From: Aplectana chamaeleonis
Lineage: Eukaryota; Nematoda; Chromadorea; Rhabditida; Cosmocercidae
DNA: 64,000 nucleotides
Direction: 5' to 3'
NCBI GenBank assembly: GCA_029168955.1
Contig: JAPDOI010000192.1
Location: 1,142,001 to 1,206,000, forward strand
The notes below the pieces were generated by a model. The model was not told the origin of the DNA, ran no database searches, and saw nothing but the letters and a program-made list of their open reading frames with translations. Numbering within the stretch: the first letter of the stretch is position 1; each line of letters starts with the position of its first letter. Below are positions 30,930 to 41,700 of the stretch, in pieces. The translations under genes and the position numbers were made by a program.

Positions 30930-31500
30930 ACTACAACTACTGATTGCATATATCACATGGTCCTCGGCAATCAGCGAAAGCATAGTCACTCGTTTTGTTT
31001 ATCTCATGATACCCTACAGTCAGCAACTAACCTTCATTTTATATCAACCACAGCCAGTCATTGGCTAATCATTGCATATATTTCATGGTCCTTGACAGTC
31101 ACCGACAGCATGGACAGTCTTCGGTATATCTCATGGTTCCCGGCAATCAGCGACTAACCTATCAATTTTATCCACTACAGCCACTCATTGGCCACTAAAT
31201 GCAAATATCTCGTGATCCTTGACAGTCAGGGACAGCATCACTTATCATCTATGTATGTACTATCCACTACAACAGCTCACTTCGCATATTTCATGGTTAT
31301 CGGCAGTCTGCGATAGCATGACTTATCATCTTCTAACAATCAACTACAACAACGTATTTGGTATATCTCATGATCCTCAGCAGTCAGCGACAAAATTATG
31401 AACCGTCTGCTATCAACTACATCCACTTATTGCGTAAATATCATGGTTTTCGACAGTCTAGCGGCAAAATCCGTCATCTTTTTATCGTCATGATATCAGT
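30930..31500 (+). repeat. Degenerate repeats in the CR1-like 3' UTR
   Basis: A motif close to TATATCTCATGGTCCTCGGC then AGTCAGCGAC recurs about seven times (near 30,950, 31,079, 31,119, 31,205, 31,290, 31,353 and 31,436) at irregular spacing of 40-130 bp, interleaved with ATCAACTACAACA-like pieces. It lies between the ORF2 stop and the terminal tail, so it belongs to the 3' UTR, where RT recognition of the template is expected. Confidence 0.6.
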
Positions 31501-31548
31501 GCACACGTGCCTTTCATGAATTAACATGAATGAAAATGAATGAATGAA

Positions 31549-31900
31549 TTCGTGCTAGGCCGCCCGAATAACCCTTATGTACACGTTTTGAGGCGATTTG
31601 ATCGTAGCATTCTCGAAATCGTAAAAAGTGGCGTTTTTCCAGCAAAATTTCCCCCACTTTGTAGCTTCGGACCTAATCAGATGAAATTTTTTCAAAAAAT
31701 TGACGAATGGGCATCAGATTCGTGATCAGCACCCAAAACAACGCCTAGAAACAAGTTTTCAGCCCAATCCGAGACAATTTTTCAGAACATCCTGAAAATT
31801 GCCCTTCGTGTACCTCTTTTATCTACGCGAAGCTATGAAAATGCCCACTTTTGGAAATCTCCTGTAAATCTCTGAGGCATTTAGGGGATTTTGGAAAAGG
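31549..31900. repeat. Dispersed ACACGAATCTG repeat, copy 5 (right flank of the CR1-like LINE)
   Basis: GCCGCCCGAATAACCCTT, GTTTTGAGGCGATTTGATCG followed by TAGCATTC, and GCATCAGATTCGTGATCAGC then ACCC match pieces of copies 1 and 3 (CCCCGAATAACCCCC; TTTTCAGGCGATTCTGTTG then TAGCATTC). It is on the opposite side of the LINE from copy 4. Confidence 0.5.
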
Positions 31901-32033
31901 ATTATCAGTACTGTGTCCCATACCTACAACACTCAACACATGGTTCTATAAAAGCCCACCGGAAATGTAAGGCAAGCCCTAGTCAGTTGATTTGTCTGAC
32001 ACAAGTGAACACTGCAACACTGCAGCAGCATCC

Positions 32034-32408
32034 TCATCTACTACGGCGACAGGAACATAAGGCTCTCACTGATATTACTGAGGGGACAGTTGGTCGACTG
32101 AGGCCGGCCCGAGAAGGTGACCTAGCGTCGGGTTTCTGGAAGTCAATTTCGGATGCTGAGGGGTCAATTCCCATGGTAGCGAGGGAAACCTCCTCGATGT
32201 TGACCACGGCGAAGATGATATCTTTATAGCGGACCGTGGCGAAGTTGGCCCCCTTGCTGCGGGCCGTTACACGGATCATACCCAACACCGCTTCAGAGAG
32301 TGACAGCTCGAATTCTCTCTCCATTTGCAGAACAGGCTGCCGATCACGAGGGGTTAAAACCCAGCATGCGTCAGCAGTATATGCTGCTGCACTCCTATTG
32401 TACCCCAC
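32034..32408 (-). other. Unrecognised protein-like open frame
   Basis: A 124-codon minus-strand frame includes EFELSLSEAVLGMIRVTARS, FATVRYKDIIFAVVNIEEVS and DPSASEIDFQKPDAR. Composition is balanced and not low-complexity, unlike the chance frames around it. No start context, splice partner or family is recognised. It may be an exon remnant of a host gene or of a transposon. The 3' half (RSPSRAGLSRPTVP onward) looks less natural. Confidence 0.3.
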
Positions 32409-32459
32409 GACTGGGTGAGGGTCTGACCAGAACGAGACCCCCCCTCCCCCCCCTCAACT

Positions 32460-32660
32460 CTACTCGGATATCTCCGTAGCACCTACAAGCTCAAATTTAA
32501 AAACACCCATAGAATACTCCTCATTATAATATATTTCATTAAAGACGGCTGGGTCGCCTAATAGTGCTTCTCTTGCCAGAGGCAGCGCTTGAAGAAGATT
32601 AAACATAACACTGATGTTTGCTCTAGTTTTGAATTCAATTTTTGAGGAGGTAAAAAAAGC
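32460..32660 (-). other. Unrecognised protein-like open frame
   Basis: The minus strand reads KIEFKTRANISVMFNLLQAL then PLAREALLGDPAVFNEIYYN and FKFELVGATEISE before a stop at 32,460. It has natural residue use. The 5' end is unclear; the frame continues upstream to 32,807 but the reading there is less convincing and overlaps the opposite-strand candidate. No family is recognised. Confidence 0.3.
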
Positions 32661-32682
32661 TGGTAGTCCACAGATTGTTGCA

Positions 32683-32954
32683 GGCAACCTGTAGAAACCC
32701 CCGAGCCTGTGAAAATTGCACCGGATATCCGCCCAGCGCCCGAATCTGTTGCACCTTTCCGCGCAGCTGGAATACCAAACAGCGTTCAACAAGCAAAGGT
32801 TCTCCAACCGTTTACAGAAGAAGATGTGGACGAAAAGGATAAGGTTGGTTCAGTTGTTTGCCGTCCTGTCTTCATAAAAATCCCCGCATTAACACGAGCT
32901 TCACAAATGCCCCTATCTTCGCAAGTCATGTCCCAATTCAAAATTCGGATGTAG
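32683..32954 (+). other. Possible exon on the plus strand
   Basis: After an acceptor-like TTGTTGCAG (ending near 32,683) the plus strand reads QPVETPEPVKIAPDIRPAPE, then SVAPFRAAGIPNSVQQAKVL and FTEEDVDEKDK, a Pro/acidic-rich style common in nematode proteins. A donor-like AAGGTTGGT lies at about 32,843; past it the frame stays open to 32,954. Only one exon can be seen and no partner is found, so this is weak. Confidence 0.25.
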
Positions 32955-34730
32955 TATGTAAACGATGTGGGGGCTGCTCTGAGAATTTTCGCATGGCTGT
33001 TGCATGGCTATGGCATTGAAATGCAGCTCCTTCGCCAAGTAGCATCGCTATGGCATCGCTGTGGCATTGCAATCTTGAATTTGTTGAGAATTAAGTTCTT
33101 TTCTGGTATGAGTTCCTGCACACATTCTACGACGTCCTGCACACCCCTACTGAGGTCCTGCACACTCCCTCCGAGGTCTTGCACACATTCTATGGCGTCC
33201 TGCACACTCCTACTGAGGCTCTGCACACATTCCACGACGTCCTTCACACCCCTACTGGGGTCCTGCACATATTCTGCGACGTCCTGCACACCCCTGCTGG
33301 GGCCGTGCACAGGTTCCATGATGTCCTGCACACATTCTACGACGTCCTGCACACCCCTACTGGGGTCCTGCACAGGTCTCATGATGTACTGCACACTCCT
33401 ACTGAGGTCCTGCTCACGTTCCATGATGTCCTGCACACTCCTACTGAGGTCCTGCACACATTCTGCGACGTCCTGCACACTCCTACTGAGGTCCTGCACA
33501 AATTCTACGACGTCCTGCACACCCCTACTGGGTCCTGCACAGGTCCCATGATGTACTGCTCACTCCTACTGTGGTCCTGCACACATTCTACGACGTCCTG
33601 CACACCCCTACTGGGGTCCTGCACACATTCTACGACGTCCTGCACACACCTACTGGGGTCCTGCACAGGTCCCATGATGTACCGCACACTCCTACTGAGG
33701 TCAAGCTCACGTTCCATGATGTCCTGCACACTCCTACTGAGGTCCTGCACACATTCTGCGACGTCCTGCACACTCCAGCTGAGGTCCTGCACAAATTCTA
33801 CGACGTCCTGCACACCCCTACTGGATCCTGCACAGGTCAAATTATGTCCCGCACACTCCTACTGAGGTCCTGCACACGTTCCATGATGTCCTGCACACTC
33901 CTTCTGAGGTCCTGCACACATTCTACGACGTCCTGCACACTCCTACTAAGGTCCTGCACACCCCTGCTGGGGTCCTGCACACGTTCCATGATGTCCTGCA
34001 CACTCCTACTGAGGTCCTGCACATATTCTACGACGTTCTGCACACCCCTACTGGGGTCCTGCACAGGTCCCATGATGTCCTGCACACCTCTACTGGGATA
34101 CTGCACAGGCCCCATGATGTACTGCACACTCCTACTGAGGTCCTGCACACGTTCCATGATGTCCTGCACACTCCTTCTGAGGTCCTGTACACATTCTACG
34201 ACGTCCTGCACACTCCTACTGAGGTCCTGCTCACATTCTACGAGGTCCTGCACTCCCCTGCTGGGGTCCTGCACACGTTCCTTGATGTCCTGCACACTCC
34301 TACTGAGGTCCTGCACAAGTTTCTTGATGTCCTGCACACTCCTGCTGAGGTCTGGGACACATTCTACGACGTCCTGCACACCCCTACTGGGGTCCTGCAC
34401 AGGTCCTATGATGTACTGCACACTCGTCCTTCACACGCTCCATGACGTCCTGCACACCCCTACTGAGATCCTGCGCACGCTCCATGACATCCTGCGGACC
34501 ACTACTGGGATCCTGTACACGTTCTATGATGTCCTGCACACTCCTTCTGAAGTCCTGCACACTCCTACTGAGGTCCTGCACACATTCTGCGACGTCCTGC
34601 ACACTCCTACTGAGGTCCTGCACACCCCTACTGGGATCCTGTACACATTCTATGACGTTCTGCACACTCCTACTGAGGTCCTGCACACATTCTATGAGGT
34701 CCTGCACACCCCTACTGGGTCCTGCACAGG

Positions 34731-37700
34731 TCAAATTATGTCCTGCACACTCCTACTGAGGTCCTGCACACGTTCCATGATGTCCTGCACACTCCTACTG
34801 AGGTCCTGGACACATTCTACGACGTCCTGGACGCACCTACTGGGGTCCTGCACAGGTCCCATGATGTACTGCTCACTCCTACTGAGGTCCTGCACACGTT
34901 CCATGATGTCCTGCACACTCCTACTGAGGTCCTGCACACATTCTACGACGTCCTGCACACCCCTGCTGGGGCCGTGCACAGGTTTCATGATGTCCTGCAC
35001 ACTCCTACTGAGGTCCTGGACACATTCTACGACGTCCTGGACGCACCTACTGGGGTCCTGCACAGGTCCCATGATGTACTGCTCACTCCTACTGAGGTCC
35101 TGCACACATTCTACGACGTTCTGCACACCCCTACTGGGGTCCTGCACAGCTCTTATGATATACTGCACACTCGTCCTGCACACGCTCCATGACGTCCTAC
35201 ACACTCCTACTGAGATCCAGCGCACGCTCCATGACATCCTGCGGACCACTACTGGGATCCTGTACACGTTCCATGATGTCCTGCACACCCATACTGGGGT
35301 CCTGCACAAGTATCTTGATGTCCTGCGCACTCCTACTGAGGTCCTGCACACATTCTACGAGGTCCTGCACACCCCTGCTGGGGTCCTGCACACGTTCTAT
35401 GATGTCCTGCACACTCCTACTGAGGTCCTGCACACATTCTACGACGTCCTGCACACCCCTGCTGGGGCCGTGCACAGGTTTCATGATGTCCTGCACACAT
35501 TCTACGACGTCCTGCACACCCCTTCTGGGGTCCTGCACAGGTTCCATGATGTACTGCATACTCCTGCTGAGGTCCTGCTCACGTTCCATGATGTCCTGCA
35601 CACTCCTACTGAGGTCCTGCACACGTTCCATGATGTCCTGCACACTCCTACTGAGGTCCTGCACACATTCTACGACGTCCTGCACACTCCTACTGAGGTC
35701 CTGCACAAATTCTACGACGTCCTGCACACCCCTACTGGGTCCTGCACAGGTCAAATTATGTCCTGCACACTACTACTGAGGTCCTGCACACGTTCCATGA
35801 TGTCCTGCACACTCCTACTGAGGTCCTGCACAGGTCCCATGATGTACTGCACACTCCTACTGAGGTCCTGCACACGTTCCATGATGTCCTGCACATTCCT
35901 ACTGAGGTCCTGCACACATTCTACGACGTTCTGCACACCCCTACTGGGGTCCTGCACAAGTTCCTTGATGTCCTGCGCACTCCTACTAAGGTCCTGCGCA
36001 CATTCTACGACGTCCTGCACACCCCTACTGGGGTCCTGCACACATTCTGCGACGTCCTGCACGCCCCTGTTGGGGCCGTGCACAGGTTCCAGGATGTCGT
36101 GCACACATTCTACGACGTCCTGCACACATTCTACGACGTCCTGCACACTCCTACTGAGGTCCTGCACACGTTCCTTGATGTCCTGCACACTCCTACTGAG
36201 GTCCTGCACACATTCTACGACGTTCTGCACACCCCTACTGGGGTCCTGCACAAGTTCCTTGATGTCCTGCGCACTCCTACTAAGGTCCTGCACACATTAT
36301 ACGACGTCCTGCACACCCCTACTGGGGTCCTGCACACATTCTGCGACGTCCTGCACGCCCCTGTTGGGGCCGTGCACAGGTTCCAGGATGTCGTGCACAC
36401 ATTCTACGACGTCCTGCACACATTCTACGACGTCCTGCACACACCTACTGGGGTCCTGCACAAGTTCCTTGATGTCCTGCGCACTCCTACTAAGGTCCTG
36501 CACACATTCTACGACGTCCTGCACACCCCTACTGGGGTCCTGCACACATTCTGCGACGTCCTGCACGCCCCTGTTGGGGCCGTGCACAGGTTCCAGGATG
36601 TCGTGCACACATTCTACGACGTCCTGCACACCCCTACTGAGGTCCTGCACACTCCTTCTGAGGTCCTGCACACATTCTATGACGTCTTGCACACTCCTAC
36701 TGAGGTCCTGCACACTCCTACTCAGGTCCTGCACAAGTTCCTTGATGTACTGCACACTCTTACTGAGGTCCTGCACACGTTCCATGATGTCCTGCACACT
36801 CCTACTGAGGTCCTGCACAAATTATACGACGTCCTGCACACCCCTACTGGGTCCTGCACAGGTCCCATGATGTACTGCACACTCCTACTGAGGTCCTGCT
36901 CACGTTCCATGATGTCCTGCACACTCCTACTGAGGTCCTGCACACGTTCCATGATGTCCTGCACACTCCTACTGAGGTCCTGGACACATTCTACGACGTC
37001 CTGCACGCACCTACTGGGGTCCTGCACAGGTCCGATGATGTACTGCTCACTCCTATTGAGGTCCTGCACACGTTCCATGATGTCCTGCACACTCCTACTG
37101 AGGTCCTGCACACATTCTACAACGTTCTGCACACCCCTACTGGGGTCCTGCACAGCTCCTATGATGTACTGCACACTTGTCCTGCACACGCTCCATGACG
37201 TCCCACACACTCCTACTGAGATCCAGCGCACGCTCCATGACATCCTGCGGACCACTACTGGGAACCTGTACACGTTCCATGATGTCCTGCACACCCCTAC
37301 TGGGGTCCTGCACAAGTACCTTGATGTCCTGCGCACTCCTACTGAGGTCCTGCACACATTCTATGAGGTCCTGCACACCCCTGCTGGGGTCCTGCACACG
37401 TTCTATGATGTCCTGCACACTAATACTGAGGTCCTGCACACATTCTACGACGTCCTGCACACCCGTGCTGGGGCCGTGCACAGGTTCCATGATGTCCTGC
37501 ACACATTCTACGACGTTCTGCACACCCCTTCTGGGGTCCTCCACAGGTCCCATGATGTCCTGCACACTCCTACTGAGGTCCTGCACACATTCTGCGACGT
37601 CCTGCACACTCCTACTGAGGTCCTGCACAAATTCTACGACGTCCTGCACACCCCTACTGGGTTCTGCACAGGTCAAATTATGTCCTGCACACTACTACTG

Positions 37701-40700
37701 AGGTCCTGCACACGTTCCATGATGTCCTGCACACTCCTACTGAGGTCCTGCACAGGTCACATGATGTACTGCACACTCCTACTGAGGTCCTGCACACGTT
37801 CCATGATGTCCTGCACACTCCTACTGAGGTCCTGCACACATTCTACGACGTTCTGCACACCCCTACTGGGGTCCTGCACAAGTTCCTTGATGTCCTGCGC
37901 ACTCCTACTAAGGTCCTGCACACATTCTACGACGTCCTGCACACCCCTACTGGGGTCCTGCACACATTCTGCGACGTCCTGCACGCCCCTGTTGGGGCCG
38001 TGCACAGGTTCCAGGATGTCGTGCACACATTCTACGACGTCCTGCACACCCCTCTGGGGTCCTGCACAAGTTCTTTGATGTCCTGCGCACTCCTACTAAA
38101 GTCCTGTACACATTCTATGACGTTCTGCACACTCCTACTGAGGTCCTACACACATTCTATGAGGTCCTGCACACCCCTACTGGGTCCTGCAAGGTCAAAT
38201 TATGTCCTGCACACTCCTACTGAGGTCCTGCACACGTTCCATGATGTCCTGCACACTCCTACTGAGGTCCTGGACACATTATACGACGTCCTGGACGCAC
38301 CTACTGGGGTCCTGCACAGGTCCCATGATGTACTGCTCACTCCTACTGAGGTCCTGCACACGTTCCATGATGTCCTGCACACTCCTACTGAGGTCCTGCA
38401 CACATTCTACGACGTCCTGCACACCCATGCTGGGGCCGTGCACAGGTTTCATGATGTCCTGCACACTCCTACTGAGGTCCTGGACACATTCTACGACGTC
38501 CTGGACGCACCTACTGGGGTCCTGCACAGGTCCCATGATGTACTGCTCACTCCTACTGAGGTCCTGCACACATTCTACGACGTTCTGCACACCCCTACTG
38601 GGGTCCTGCACAGCTCTTATGATATACTGCACACTCGTCCTGCACACGCTCCATGACGTCCTACACACTCCTACTGAGATCCAGCGCACGCTCCATGACA
38701 TCCTGCGGACCACTACTGGGATCCTGTACACGTTCCATGATGTCCTGCACACCCCTACTGGGGTCCTGCACAAGTATCTTGATGTCCTGCGCACTCCTAC
38801 TGAGGTCCTGCACACATTCTACGAGGTCCTACACACCCCTGCTGGGGTCCTGCACACGTTCTATGATGTCCTGCACACTCCTACTGAGGTCCTGCACACA
38901 TTCTACGACGTCCTGCACACCCCTGCTGGGGCCGTGCACAGGTTTCATGATGTCCTGCACACATTCTACGACGTCCTGCACACCCCTTCTGGGGTCCTGC
39001 ACAGGTTCCATGATGTACTGCATACTCCTGCTGAGGTCCTGCTCACGTTCCATGATGTCCTGCACACTCCTACTGAGGTCCTGCACACGTTCCATGATGT
39101 CCTGCACACTCCTACTGAGGTCCTGCACAAATTCTACGACGTCCTGCACACCCCTACTGGGTCCTGCACAGGTCAAATTATGTCCTGCACACTACTACTG
39201 AGGTCCTGCACACGTTCCATGATGTCCTGCACACTCCTACTGAGGTCCTGCACAGGTCCCATGATGTACTGCACACTCCTACTGAGGTCCTGCACACGTT
39301 CCATGATGTCCTGCACATTCCTACTGAGGTCCTGCACACATTCTACGACGTTCTGCACACCCCTACTGGGGTCCTGCACAAGTTCCTTGATGTCCTGCGC
39401 ACTCCTACTAAGGTCCTGCGCACATTCTACGACGTCCTGCACACCCCTACTGGGGTCCTGCACACATTCTGCGACGTCCTGCACGCCCCTGTTGGGGCCG
39501 TGCACAGGTTCCAGGATGTCGTGCACACATTCTACGACGTCCTGCACACATTCTACGACGTCCTGCACACTCCTACTGAGGTCCTGCACACGTTCCTTGA
39601 TGTCCTGCACACTCCTACTGAGGTCCTGCACACATTCTACGACGTTCTGCACACCCCTACTGGGGTCCTGCACAAGTTCCTAGATGTCCTGCGCACTCCT
39701 ACTAAGGTCCTGCACACATTATACGACGTCCTGCACACCCCTACTGGGGTCCTGCACACATTCTGCGACGTCCTGCACGCCCCTGTTGGGGCCGTGCACA
39801 GGTTCCAGGATGTCGTGCACACATTCTACGACGTCCTGCACACATTCTACGACGTCCTGCACACACCTACTGGGGTCCTGCACAAGTTCCTTGATGTCCT
39901 GCGCACTCCTACTAAGGTCCTGCACACATTCTACGACGTCCTGCACACCCCTACTGGGGTCCTGCACACATTCTGCGACGTCCTGCACGCCCCTGTTGGG
40001 GCCGTGCACAGGTTCCAGGATGTCGTGCACACATTCTACGACGTCCTGCACACCCCTACTGGGGTCCTGCACAAGTTCCCTGATGTACTGGACCCTCCTA
40101 CTGAGTTCCTGCACACATTCTACGACGTCCTGCACACCCCTACTGAGGTCCTGCACACTCCTTCTGGAGGTCCTGCACACATTCTATGACGTCCTGCACA
40201 CTCCTACTGAGGTCCTGCACACTCCTACTCAGGTCCTGCACAAGTTCCTTGATGTACTGCACACTCTTACTGAGGTCCTGCACACGTTCCATGATGTCCT
40301 GCACACTCCTACTGAGGTCCTGCACAAATTATACGACGTCCTGCACACCCCTACTGGGTCCTGCACAGGTCCCATGATGTACTGCACACTCCTACTGAGG
40401 TCCTGCTCACGTTCCATGATGTCCTGCACACTCCTACTGAGGTCCTGCACACGTTCCATGATGTCCTGCACACTCCTACTGAGGTCCTGGACACATTCTA
40501 CGACGTCCTGCACGCACCTACTGGGGTCCTGCACAGGTCCGATGATGTACTGCTCACTCCTATTGAGGTCCTGCACACGTTCCATGATGTCCTGCACACT
40601 CCTACTGAGGTCCTGCACACATTCTACAACGTTCTGCACACCCCTACTGGGGTCCTGCACAGCTCCTATGATGTACTGCACACTTGTCCTGCACACGCTC

Positions 40701-41700
40701 CATGACGTCCCACACACTCCTACTGAGATCCAGCGCACGCTCCATGACATCCTGCGGACCACTACTGGGAACCTGTACACGTTCCATGATGTCCTGCACA
40801 CCCCTACTGGGGTCCTGCACAAGTACCTTGATGTCCTGCGCACTCCTACTGAGGTCCTGCACACATTCTACGAGGTCCTGCACACCCCTGCTGGGGTCCT
40901 GCACACGTTCTATGATGTCCTGCACACTCCTACTGAGGTCCTGCACACATTCTACGACGTCCTGCACACCCGTGCTGGGGCCGTGCACAGGTTCCATGAT
41001 GTCCTGCACACATTCTACGACGTTCTGCACACCCCTTCTGGGGTCCTCCACAGGTCCCATGATGTCCTGCACACTCCTACTGAGGTCCTGCACACATTCT
41101 GCGACGTCCTGCACACTCCTACTGAGGTCCTGCACAAATTCTACCACGTCCTGCACACCCCTACTGGGTTCTGCACAGGTCAAATTATGTCCTGCACACT
41201 ACTACTGAGGTCCTGCACACGTTCCATGATGTCCTGCACACTTCCTACTGAGGTCCTGCACAGGTCACATGATGTACTGCACACTCCTACTGAGGTCCTG
41301 CACACGTTCCATGATGTCCTGCACACTCCTACTGAGGTCCTGCACACATTCTACGACGTTCTGCACACCCCTACTGGGGTCCTGCACAAGTTCCTTGATG
41401 TCCTGCGCACTCCTAATAAGGTCCTGCACACATTCTACGACGTCCTGCACACCCCTACTGGGGTCCTGCACACATTCTGCGACGTCCTGCACGCCCCTGT
41501 TGGGGCCGTGCACAGGTTCCAGGATGTCGTGCACACATTCTACGACGTCCTGCACACCCCTCTGGGGTCCTGCACAAGTTCTTTGATGTCCTGCGCACTC
41601 CTACTAAAGTCCTGCACACATTCTACGACGTCCTGCACACCCCTACTGGGGTCCTGCACACATTCTGCGACGTCCTGCACGCCCCTGTTGGGGCCGTGCA
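34731..41700. repeat. Two tandem copies of a roughly 3.4-3.5 kb higher-order unit
   Basis: Landmarks repeat with near-constant offset: 34,731-35,351 against 38,2xx-38,815 (3,464), 35,751-36,293 against 39,173-39,673 (3,422), 36,722-37,357 against 40,229-40,864 (3,507) and 37,137-37,676 against 40,644-41,183 (3,507). Offsets differ by about 42 or 85 bp, that is two or four monomers, as expected from small gains and losses after duplication. Confidence 0.7.

Larger units (their letters stand above)
27340..31548 (+). mobile_element. Near full-length CR1-like LINE
   Basis: About 4.2 kb with a short 5' UTR, ORF1 (27,425-28,317), ORF2 (about 28,083-30,915, with one stop and one frameshift), a 3' UTR with degenerate repeats and a terminal TGAATGAA-type tail (31,525-31,548). 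Two-ORF structure with an APE endonuclease, an RT without RNase H, and a short-repeat tail instead of poly(A) are traits of the CR1/jockey group. No clean target duplication was found; the flanks are both from one dispersed repeat family. Confidence 0.85.
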
